Shown: positions 22,001 through 31,140 of the stretch, one piece after another
Layout: each line of letters starts with the position of its first letter
Numbering within the stretch: position 1 is the first letter of the stretch
Assembly (NCBI RefSeq): GCF_024713975.1
Contig: NC_091100.1
Coordinates: 16,574,001 to 16,638,000, forward strand
Source of the DNA: Paralichthys olivaceus
Lineage: Eukaryota > Chordata > Actinopteri > Pleuronectiformes > Paralichthyidae
Length of the DNA stretch: 64,000 nucleotides
Direction of reading: 5' to 3'
Program-made: the position numbers and the translations under genes
The notes under the pieces: model-generated
Seen by the model: only the letters and a program-made list of their open reading frames with translations
Told to the model about the DNA's origin: nothing
Database searches by the model: none

Positions 22001-24141
22001 TACAGCAGGAAACCTACGTCGCTTAAGCCTCAACACTGACAATCAAACAGGATCATGGCAAATCAGTGTTGACTCTAACAGTCCTTATTCTGTTAAGGTC
22101 ACAGGTCAGTAATATGATCAAGGAGGTTTATACAGAATAGTAGCTCACCTATAGGGAATGAGAGGAAGACCTGTGGAGAGGTTATTTTGGGTCTTTGTCT
22201 ATCACTGTGTTTGCATTTGTAAATCTGCTCTCTCTGTGTGTGAACATCAGGTCAGAGTTCAGTGAACTTCATTTTCAACCTCGTGGAAGCACATGAAGGA
22301 GCCCACGGAGATTTCAGCCTCAAGGAGGGACGTCCTCTTTCAGGTCAGACCTCTTCTGTGCATGTCGGAGCCCCTCACTCTATATAATGTCCCATGTCCC
22401 AATAACACACATCTAATTTTCCTCTGTCTTGTCACAACCTGCAGGTGGCAACGTCAGCCTCTTGGTCTCTGTGACAGGAAGCAACACGTTGACAGTGTCA
22501 GAGGTCACTCTGTTTGACAGCTCAGGGCCGACAGAGGTCAATGGATCAGTACAGGCACGTCAGATATACTGATATGTATTTACTTTACACAATTAAAGTC
22601 CAAACACTGATTCTCAGGCAGCATCAAAAGGTTTGGAATTTTTTTTGGGATGTTTTCAATTTATTTTGACTTTGAGTATGTTTTGGATAATCGAGAATAT
22701 GTTATTAATGAGAAACCACAAAACCTAAAATATAGCTATTTATTTAAACTGATTTCAGAGGATGTTGTTATATGTGCTGTGTAATGATGCAAGAAGTTAG
22801 GAATTATGGAACATTAATTGTTTTATTCCCTAGTTAACAACGCAGTGCTGGATTGGCTACGATCTTCTCTGTGACAAAGTGTTTCTTCTCTTTCTGTCCC
22901 CCACAGTCGATTGGAAGTGGTAACTTCCTGGTGACGTTCAGCGGAGTCCCAGCAGGGAACTTCGTGGTTCGTCTGAAAGGAGAGGACAGCAGTGCCACCT
23001 CCAGGTCCTCACATAGCAGTTTCCAGAGACAGGCCTCCACTCAGATCAGGACCTCCAGCATCTCTGTTACTGTGAGCGCTGTGCACATTTATAAAGTGAA
23101 AGGTTGAATGGGTTTTCATGACACCAAGCCTTAATTTAGGCAATTACGCAGAAAATTTCCATAAAACACATATAGTTAAATCATTATAGATACAAAAAAT
23201 AAATTCTATACTGTATAACTTGCTTCTGTTTTATATTCCTCCTCCTCCACTTTTCCAGGCTCAAGCCAACAACACCAACGTAGAGCCGGGCTCCACCATC
23301 TCCATCCCCTTCACGGTCGCCACCACCACCAGCGGGTTTGTTAACACCTCTGCAACTGGGACCTTCACGGTCCGTGCCAACAACGACCGCGACTACACTT
23401 CCTCTTCACCGAGCACGGTCACCGCAGCGGCAGGAAGCGGAGGCACAGCCAACGGTACCGTGACCTTGACAGTACCGGGCAGCGCCGTGTCAGGAACAGA
23501 TGTGACCCTCACCATCGAGGCAGAAAACGCAGCCGCCAGCGACGTCAACTACGCTGTCCTCAGGCTGTCTGTAATTGCCAAGGTATGAGAGAACATTAAT
23601 ATATTATTGTCAAATACAAATTCGACATCAGAGGAGAGATGTTGGGTTTAGCTTCTGTCTGAAATCAACGTTTTCTTCATGATTTGTACAATTTTCTTGT
23701 TGTGTCCAGGTGACAGATACTACCCGCCCTGTGTGCCAGGTCATCAGCACATCGACCAACTGTTCGTCCTCTTCCCCGCTCTGTTCTTCTTCCAAGTGGG
23801 AATTCGTCGCTAATTTCACAGACGGTGTCAACGGAACCGGCATTGACAGCATCACTGTCCGCCAGGGGAACGGTACCCTCAACACCAGCACAGTGGCTGG
23901 AGTGGGGGGTGAAAACATTACGGTGATTAACTACAGCGCCTCCTGCTGTGCACAGAACGTGGAGCTGACCGCTGTGGACAACGTGGGGAATGTGGGCACC
24001 TGTGTCGGCCAGGCTCGGGAATCAACCACAGCCGCACCTGTAACCACAGCTGCAGTTAACACAACATCCACAGGGGGGCACACTTTGAGCATGTCTCGTT
24101 GTCTATGGCTCACTGCTGCAGTTTCTCTCCTTTGGAAGTAA
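16002..24141 (+). CDS. vwa7: von Willebrand factor A domain-containing protein 7-like
   Basis: Secreted or cell-surface protein of unknown function, 973 aa (human VWA7 is about 890). Coding exons: 16002-16202, 16366-16573, 17064-17149, 17607-17700, 18160-18288, 18378-18564, 19159-19328, 19439-19551, 19794-19910, 21209-21412, 21730-21865, 21952-22104, 22251-22343, 22445-22554, 22907-23071, 23259-23582, 23710-24141. All phases fit and the sum is 2922 bases. Residues 1-23 form a signal peptide (start chosen for it). Residues 166-177, [12 protein letters not shown], belong to the N-terminal Het-C-like region. A VWA domain starts near 309 with the MIDAS-type [18 protein letters not shown] and VFTDAPAKD follow. 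The rest is Ser/Thr-rich beta-sandwich-like sequence with many N-glycosylation sites. The last 20 residues are hydrophobic after a small-residue stretch, suggesting a GPI signal. The intron after 22554 needs a GC donor. Confidence 0.9.
16719..16990 (+). repeat. Truncated teleost dispersed repeat in vwa7 intron 2
   Basis: It shares CACAGTCCAAAGACATGCAT, GTGTGAATGTGAGTGGAATG and CTCCGCCTCTCGCCCC with the repeat family at 788-1105. The 5' part is missing or diverged. Confidence 0.6.
17190..17490 (+). repeat. Dispersed repeat in vwa7 intron 3
   Basis: It contains modules typical of a fish interspersed repeat, including AACTTCGCCAGGGCCCAACA and ATAGTTTTTGCATAATTCTG. A partial relative may lie at 63840-64000. 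Confidence 0.4.
17970..18004. repeat. (TA)n microsatellite in vwa7 intron 4
   Basis: Alternating TA tract with one interruption, inside an AT-rich intron. Confidence 0.8.
18690..18903. mobile_element. 5'-truncated MITE copy in vwa7 intron 6
   Basis: It matches the 3' two thirds of the element at 20006-20375: ACATGGCAGCC, a GATGATTAATACACACTAGT block and the terminal CTACACACTGAACCTTT. The left terminal repeat is missing. Confidence 0.65.
20006..20375. mobile_element. Full-length MITE with TTAA ends in vwa7 intron 9
   Basis: The left end TTAAAGGTTCAGTGTGTAGA and the right end (reverse complement TTAAAGGTTCAGTGTGTAAG) are near-perfect terminal inverted repeats of about 26 bases, flanked by TTAA. 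The element has no open reading frame, so it is non-autonomous. TTAA ends suggest a piggyBac-type mobiliser, but this is inference. Other copies lie at 18690-18903 and 60648-61005. Confidence 0.75.
20845..21095 (-). mobile_element. Relic of a Penelope-like retroelement (GIY-YIG C-terminus)
   Basis: Minus-strand translation gives [17 protein letters not shown], then [34 protein letters not shown] and [15 protein letters not shown]. The order RRND..PVA / F.GIE.V / GGD / RE.FWI..L.T..P.GLN matches the C-terminal GIY-YIG endonuclease segment of Penelope-like elements. A stop lies just upstream and no reverse transcriptase is present, so it is a 3' fragment. It sits antisense in vwa7 intron 9, next to the MITE. 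Confidence 0.65.
21445..21710. repeat. Degenerate minisatellite in vwa7 intron 10
   Basis: About a dozen imperfect units of roughly 18-22 bases built on TGTGTAAATGTGTACAGTA fill most of this intron, right up to the next exon's acceptor region. The Tyr/Cys-rich minus frame over it is an artefact of the repeat. Confidence 0.7.
22555..22556 (+). other. vwa7: Non-canonical GC splice donor in vwa7
   Basis: The exon ending GTACAG is followed by GCACGT. The next exon (22907, after CCCACAG) only continues the frame if splicing occurs here. The nearby GT at 22559-22560 would put a stop codon shortly into the next exon. A GC-AG intron is therefore inferred. Confidence 0.6.
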
Positions 24142-25404
24142 TAAATAGCCAATACTCTTTAATATAACCCTGACAATATATCAGTCAGTCAGGTTAATTG
24201 ACCTCTAACATTTATATTGATATCCACATTTCTTTACTCCCAAAAAATTAAATAAGCATCAATCCCAAACATCCAGAGTAAGGTTCTATTCTTTCATAAG
24301 ATTAAATTCAATCTTTTGATTCAACACTGATTTTAAATGACTTTGAAAGTATAAAAATATTCAAAAGTTACTTTGTATGTTATATATATTCTTAGTAGTT
24401 TGTATATTTGTTGTGGCCATCATAACTGTGTGTGGAAGTCAATGAAACTAAACTCAGTCATCCAACCTACCTCTTACAAATAATATATTTAATAATAAGA
24501 GTGTTATTATTTCATTTACTGTGTATCTTCATGGGGATTTTGAGTAACAAATTAAAAGGGATATTCACAGATATTTAGAGGACGACTTTCTGACAGAAAC
24601 CTGTGGCTGATGTCAGACATACATACGTAACAGGCAGGAAATCTGTTGCCACATCAGCCACAACATTAACACCAGCTAATTCTTATCATTGTGGCTGATC
24701 AGTGCATGTTTACACTATTATTTACATCTGATCTGTGGTGGCGGGGGAGAAGTGAAGGAAATAAAAAGAACGTGTTGTGGAATGTCATTTTTTGATTTCA
24801 CTCAAGTTTACTTATAGATGTTATGTTATCAATAACAGCAGCAATGACATGAGCACCGAATAATACAAGTGGTAATAATGATGATAATATATATATATGT
24901 GACAAATTGATTCAGAACTCATCTCAGCCAACTAACACTAACAGACCTTTAAGCTTTATCAGAGAGAAAAGTTTTAAGTGTAAACTTAAAATTACAAAGG
25001 GTAGTTTTTGCAACAGGACTATTGTAATGACCCCAGGTTTAAAAACTCAGTGAGAACCATCCATTGTGAATAATCCCTAACACTAATTAAACTTGAATAA
25101 AATGGGGTTTTGCTGTTATGGTCAACGCATTGGCTAGCAAATACATTAAATAACATTTAAATATCAAAGTAGTGCAATGTTGTTAAAGAAATTAAATTCA
25201 TGTACCACAAGAGAAAAAAAGAAACATGATGAATTGCTGATTGACATTACAGCAGTTTTAATCCAGCAGAAAGAACAGAATAAAACAAAAACCTCTGCTT
25301 TGTAATGTAAATATGAATCACATGCAACTAGAAAACAATGCAACATCTCTACTCTGGTCTACTCTATAACACAATATAAAGTACACATAAACATATACAC
25401 ATGG
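24142..25404. other. vwa7 3' UTR and spacer to the convergent GPCR
   Basis: AATAAA at 24140-24145 overlaps the vwa7 stop codon; another is at 24760-24765, which is the more likely end of the transcript. The remainder is AT-rich with no visible gene. Confidence 0.5.
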
Positions 25405-25410
25405 TTTATT
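25405..25410 (-). terminator. Poly(A) signal for the GPCR gene
   Basis: TTTATT on the plus strand, 30 bases beyond the GPCR stop codon, gives AATAAA on the coding strand. Confidence 0.5.
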
Positions 25411-25439
25411 GACAATGATGGTGATGATCAGAAATCTCC

Positions 25440-26246
25440 TCAGTACACCAGTTTTCCAGCCCTATGGAGGTAGAGGAGGGGTTGCACAAACCCAGTTGTT
25501 AAAGCTAAGCTTTTGGAGATGGTTAAGGCAGTGAAAAAATCCACAGAACTGAGGCAACACTGCAGTGGAACAGCAGTCGTATAGAGAAAGAAATTAACAA
25601 CATGGACAGTAGTGATAATCAAAATGATTTTAAAGGCCCTTCTCTTCATTGGATTGATCTTCTTCTTCCTCCCTGTGCCTTCTTCCCCAGGCCCAGGGCA
25701 TTTTAGAGCCCGGAGCACTGAGAGACAGCAGAAGAGCATCACAAAGAAGGTGAGCAAATTCTGGATGAAAAACCCATACAGATACAGAGTGTTTGAATAT
25801 GTGTACTTGGTGTAGATACAGGAAATTAAGGTAAAAGTCCAGGCAACACAACCACAGGCCACCCTGTACCTCAGGGGTTTATACCGGAGAAAAAACACAG
25901 GGTGGACGACACCAATGTAGCACTCGGCACAGATGCAGCACAGGAAGAGAGGTCGGGCAGTGAGGAGAAGACCGCATGAAAACATGAAGACTTCAAAACA
26001 GAGAAAATAATCCAGCTGGACATAAACAATATAGCACACACTGAATAAGGAGAAAAGAATCTCAGATATAGCCAGGTTGAGAGAAAAGAAGTCTGAGGTC
26101 AAAGTGCCTGAGTCTCCTGCCAAAATCAACCACATGATGTAACCATTCAGAGGAAGACCCAGGATGATGTTGACAGAAATAGAGGACATGGTTAAACCCA
26201 CATGATGCGATTGAGCAATGGAGGGACCATTGAAGGTGGTGTTCAT
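25440..26246 (-). CDS. Rhodopsin-class G-protein-coupled receptor, short and motif-degenerate
   Basis: A seven-helix membrane receptor of 268 aa; the ligand is unknown. The start MNTTFNGPS (N-glycosylation site NTT) lies in an exon that begins at 26253 after a TTTGCAG acceptor; a longer frame to 26294 would read through that acceptor. Seen features: LGLPLNGYIMW (TM1 Asn), SLNLAISE (Glu where TM2 Asp is usual), CAECYIGVVHPV (Cys109 where the DRY Arg is usual), KPLRYRVA in the second loop, a basic third loop GRKKKINPMKRR, FKIILIITTVHVVNFF without the CWxP motif, and FVQPLLYLHRAGKL in place of NPxxY. The cytoplasmic tail is nearly absent. Loop 2 and TM7 resemble a teleost receptor group, perhaps P2Y-like, but I cannot name the subfamily. 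The frame is intact, so it is not an obvious pseudogene. Confidence 0.8.
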   Translation of the reverse strand: MNTTFNGPSIAQSHHVGLTMSSISVNIILGLPLNGYIMWLILAGDSGTLTSDFFSLNLAISEILFSLFSVCYIVYVQLDYFLCFEVFMFSCGLLLTARPLFLCCICAECYIGVVHPVFFLRYKPLRYRVACGCVAWTFTLISCIYTKYTYSNTLYLYGFFIQNLLTFFVMLFCCLSVLRALKCPGPGEEGTGRKKKINPMKRRAFKIILIITTVHVVNFFLYTTAVPLQCCLSSVDFFTALTISKSLALTTGFVQPLLYLHRAGKLVY

Positions 26247-27836
26247 TTTGTGTCTGCAAAGAAGGAGGAAACACAAGTAAACATATAAAATCATAAAAAC
26301 ACTTTAAATCTAAAGCTACAGTTGTGGAATCAAACCTGGTGTGACGCTCACTGGTGATCCTCTACAGTTCTGGTCCAGCAGCAGTGAAGTGATGATTTGA
26401 GTGGAGATGCAAATACCTGATTACTGTTGAAATAGACACGCTCCAAAAACAACAAGCAGCGGTGGTGGACGTGTTATCAAATAACAAAGGGAGGTCTCAA
26501 ATAGGGCCCATTGACATGAATATATGTGTTTCCAAGATATGTCCTGCCTTTTAACATCTGTTTACTGGGATACACACAGAAACATCAAGGTGCTAACTGG
26601 AACCAAACATGGTTCTTTGGAGTGATGCCATAGAAGAAGAATTTTTAATTCCACAAGGATTATCTAGTAAGATGAAGATCTCAAAGAACCATTACTTGAT
26701 GGCTCTTTGAGGCACCATAGTGGACGCTCCAAAGAACATGAGCAAAAATTGGTTGTTTAATGAACCATTTAAAGAAGGTCCTTTGTGGACCCAAGTGGTT
26801 CAATGAGGAACGTCTTTTAAATGGCTCTTTAGAAGTTTTTCAAAAGAAATGGTTCTTATCGTATTTTAATTCAAATTATGATGAATATGATGAAACAGAA
26901 CATTTACATATAGTTGATGGCCATTTATTGATATTCCTTTTTGTTTAAAATTCATTGCATTGGTAATAAATATTCAGCCTCAGAGAAGCACAAATTAATA
27001 TTTTCTTCACCTTATATGGGATATTTTTATGTTGAAAAGTATAAAGTATGTGTTTAATTTACAAAACACATAGGATGGTAGTAATGGATACAAATGTCAT
27101 TGTACTATTCTCTATTAAACTACAACATAGCAGTAGCTTATATTTCTGTATTGTAGCTGGTTGACCCACCCAACACCTGCACATTTGCATTTCCAGCAAT
27201 GGCTGTGCTCTGTCTGTCAAGGGAAAATCATGTAAATCAGTGTTGTACCTCTGAGTCATTTCTTTTGCAAATCGTGTGAACTCAGAGAAGAATGAGTAAT
27301 GGGGAAAACTAATGGTCACTATGAAAGTAATGCATACTAAAACAACATGTTTTAAATCTGTTTTTCATATAAATTCATAAAACAAAAGCTTAACAACTTT
27401 AAAAGAGCATGTAGCTTTTATTGTTTTATACATCCACATGTATCATCAACAGAATATTAATTTAAATTAACTTTTTAGCTAAGTATTAAATCATTTTATA
27501 TTTTTCCAAACACAAACCTGCTTGAAAGAAAGACATCAGCATGTAGCTCCAAAATAATGTTGTAACAATAATACATGTGTTGTAGTCATTCACACACAAA
27601 CACACACACATACATACATACATATATATGTTCAGTTACAGTAATTGTTGTTATTTTTATATTTTTGACATATTGCTGATCTATCTATCTATCTATCTAT
27701 CTATCAAGACTATGCAGAGTATTGACACAACAATGAAAATCAGTGCAGAAAACAACTTTAACCTGAATTGTACAGTAGATATTTACAACAAACAGAGCTC
27801 ACCATGGGCTTCTAAGACTTCTCTAGTTTCTAATTC
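26247..27836. other. Spacer with a GGTTCTTT/AAAGAACC dispersed repeat
   Basis: From about 26600 to 26870 the motifs GGTTCTTT and AAAGAACC recur in both orientations, as in a common fish repeat. A (CTAT)n tract lies at 27681-27705. The GPCR 5' exon should lie just above 26337. Nothing else was recognised. Confidence 0.5.
27681..27705. repeat. (CTAT)n microsatellite
   Basis: Six tandem CTAT units. Confidence 0.9.
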
Positions 27837-30800
27837 TTAATAAGATGTGGGATTTTGCCTGAGTTGGCAGAGAGTCACTGAGGAGCCCACACCAAAGCCA
27901 GCATACAGAGGTTCACTGAACTGAGCTTTGAAACGGTGGATCAGCTCCATGGTCTCTGACACAGAGTAAAAGGCCAGAGTGTGGCCTGCGTAGTCCAGGT
28001 AGACACCGATCCTTGAAGCTCGTGGAGCTTCAGGAAGGTCTCGGTCTGTTTTGTTGTGCCAGGCGGAGTAGCCCGAGTCTGAGCACAGGAGACTCCAGGA
28101 CTTGTCGTTGTAGCCAAGCAGGCTGTGTGAGTTCTTCCCTTTGCGACTGATGCTCTTGTAGGCCACCCCGATGGAAAACTCTCCGCTCCACTCCGCCTCC
28201 CAGTAAAATCTGAAACCGGTCAGAGGCTCCTTGCACATCACCTGGGAGAAGCCATCAAAGCGCTCTGGGTGATCCTGGTGAAACTGAACTGTTTTCTTCC
28301 GTGTGACTCTCTGATTCCCGTCGGACAAAACCAACTCTTTATAGACTGTATTGGGATCGAAGGACATCTTACAGAAATCTGAGAAAAAACAGCCACAGTT
28401 CATATTTCATTATTTATGTTTAGACGATGAGCATCCAGGGAGAAAAGGTCATACATTTATTCATCTCACTGCAGGTTATTAATAAATATGCAAGTATTCA
28501 CAATGATTTACTCATAAAAGGTTCACTCACATCTCAAGAAGTCCGATCTTGCTTTTGGCTCCTGAAAATCTACTCTTCCTGGAACTGTTTGGATTTAGAA
28601 ATATCCACGTTACTTTTTGTTCCTTGTTCTCTTCCAAAAGATAAAATCAATCCATCTCATCAATATTCACAGGTACATGACAGTTAAAGTACGTTCATTC
28701 CAGTTGATAGACACGTACCTTTCAGTCGTTTTTCTCCATTTCTTGGTAAAAGAATGTACACAGGAGTCTCGCTAACTGTAAAGATGATGCAGCGTTGGGT
28801 TGACGAGTTACTGGCCAACTTTCAGATTTTCAAATCGAAAAGATATTCAGTGAATATTATCAATGAGAGCAAACCTGTCTTGGATATTTTGCTTAATTCC
28901 TTCTTGCAGATGTCATCCAGATGTTCCTTCATCTCTGTGGCTGACTTGCTCATCTCCCCAAAGGAGAACTGAGGGTTGATGAGCACTTTGGGCACCATGG
29001 CCTCAGGGGGAACGCATAGGGTTGGGAAATTCTGTCCGACAACAAGATATGAATTTAATAATCATCAAGAATTGTTGAACAGTTGGTTTTATGCCCCACC
29101 AATATGGATTTTTGTGGACCAATAACAATTCTACATATGTATATATAATCAAAAAGAAACCGACTTTATCATGAATTTGTATTAAAAGTAAACAGAAAAG
29201 AACCAAACATAGTACTTGAATTTAGAAAATATTTTTTGCATTGTAAATTTTGCTGCAAACATTATATTCATGACTTTAAAAATCTAATAAATGAATTGAA
29301 TAATTATAATGTGTCTGGTCTTCAATTTGAGATAACTAAGGCTAATGTTCCAGTGTATGTAAAGTCAGCCTCATAGATCTTGTGTCATGTGTGAACGCCT
29401 CTGTCTTTAGCTTTATAACAAGTCAAATTAACTGTAAACATCCCTCTGTTATATGTAAAAACATAAATAAATAATATTCTGCATGAAAAAACTTGAGTAA
29501 CCTTTAATAAGATCTGTTGCTTCTGCTAACATGTTTTAATTTGCAACAGACACGCATGGTTTGAGCTAATTTTCAGGAAGATTATTTTAGTATTTAGATA
29601 TTATGCAGATTTATCTCTGTGCGATCAGCACCTGCAGAAAGTGAATGTTGTCCTCCGTCTCGAGGATCTGCCGCAGCTCTGCGTCTCTGCGCTGCAGCTC
29701 CAGAATCTCCTGCTCCAGACGATCCAAGTAGCCCTCAGCCTGCGACATGGCTGACTGCATGTTGGCCGTTATCATCTGGTTAATTTCAGCCTTCCAGCGC
29801 TCCACTGCCTGGAGCATTTCGTGAAAGGTCTTGTCGCTTTCTGCCTGTGCTCGCTGGGCACAGCTCTAAAATGCAAAGTCAGTTTATGCAGAACTTTTAT
29901 ATACAATAAGACCCACTCTGAGCCCTGCAACGGCATATTAGGGCCACATTGAAGAAAGAAGTAATCTGACATTTTGAAAATATAGTCATTTTATTATGAG
30001 AATAAAGTCATAATATTTCCAATATTGAAATCTACAATTTCACACTCATAATATTATGATTATTTACATAACATTACAGCTTTATCCTCATAATATTGAT
30101 ATTTTTTCTTGAAAAATTACAACTTTATTCTCATAATATTATGACTTAATTCTCTAAATATCTGAATAGTTTTTTTCCTTCAATGTGGCCTTAATACTCC
30201 ATCATACTATACCACTAGACTGTATCTTGTCACATACAGACAATGTCAACAGCATCTTAACAAGCAAAAATCCATGCATATGTGTTTGTCGGATCTTACT
30301 TTGAGAACATCCGTATTATGCTTGAGCTCCTGCAGCTCCTTCATCCTCTCCTGAATGATGTACTGGACTTCAGACTGAGTGACCACCAGGACTTTCTGAT
30401 GGAGGAACACAGAGGTAACAAGACAGGCCTTCATAAAATCACGCAGGAGAAGCTGCAGCTTCTGCATTAGACTCAAAGTCTAGAGGCCTAAAATCAGAAC
30501 TGAATTCAAAACTGAACTGACAGGATTTCATTGCAAAAGGAAATCTATCACTTGGGGTCAGACTCACTTGTTTCTCTATGCGCTCTTCTTCTGCTGAGGT
30601 GATGTTGTGGCTGCGGTGTTCTCTGACAGTACACAGCACGCAGATACACATCTGGTCGGTGCGACAGAACAGCTCCAGGCCCTTCTCATGCTGGGGGCAG
30701 ATCTTCCTGTCCAGGTGGCCCGTCTCGTCCACCAGCTTGTGTCTCTTGAACGTGGATGACTCATAATGAGGCTTGACGTGGGTTTCGCAGTAGTAAGCCA

Positions 30801-31140
30801 GGCACATGAGGCACGACTTGACAGCCTTGCTGCGGCGGCCCACGCAGAAATCGCAGAAAGATTCGCGGTGCATGTAAGGGAATGGCGTGAGCTCCGGGAG
30901 CTGGCGCCGGGGCTCGTTACTGACGTCCGGGAGGTTACGTCTCAGCACGGGCCGCGGCGTGAAGGTTGCACGGCACTGCAGGCAGCTGTATACACCCATG
31001 TGGTCGAACTGGTCCCAGTAGATTTTGATGCACTCCAGGCAATAGGTGTCACCACAGGGGATGGTGACTGGGTCTGTCATCACATTCACACACAGTGGAC
31101 AGTAGGCCTCAGGTGGTAAAGGGAAATCAGAGTCGGCCAT
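27837..31140 (-). CDS. finTRIM-like tripartite motif protein (RING, B-box, coiled coil, PRY-SPRY)
   Basis: Predicted E3 ubiquitin ligase, often antiviral in this fish family. Exons: 30568-31140, 30300-30395, 29632-29865, 28875-29031, 27837-28378; 1602 bases, 533 aa, all phases compatible. The 96- and 234-base exons have the standard TRIM sizes. RING residues: C14, C17, C29, C34, C37, C53 and C56 are present, but residue 31 is Asp (PCGDTYC) where family members have His. B-boxes follow (CDFCVGRRSKAVKSC...; CPQHEKGLELFC...CVLC). The coiled coil spans about 192-301 (QAEGYLDRLEQEILELQRRD). PRY-SPRY covers 354-533 with FDPNTVYKELVLS, FYWEAEW and GVYLDYAGHTLAFY. A 15- or 23-base exon near 28719-28741 is possible but not needed. 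It could also be called TRIM16- or TRIM25-like. Confidence 0.88.
29936..30195. mobile_element. Palindromic MITE in TRIM intron 2
   Basis: The left end TATTAGGGCCACATTGAAGA and the right end, read in reverse complement as TATTAAGGCCACATTGAAGG, are terminal inverted repeats of about 22 bases. The interior is a set of inverted ATTATGAGAATAAAGTCATA-type blocks, so a transcript could fold into a long hairpin. It has no coding capacity. Confidence 0.7.

Noticed and set aside
28719-28741. A 23-base candidate exon (AAATGGAG...TGAAAG/GTACGT) between the TRIM coiled coil and SPRY exons
   Set aside because: Attractive because many TRIM genes have a 23-base exon, but in the required phase it brings a stop; direct joining of 28875 to 28378 keeps the frame.
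30766-31119. 117-codon plus-strand frame
   Set aside because: It is the antisense shadow of the TRIM first exon.
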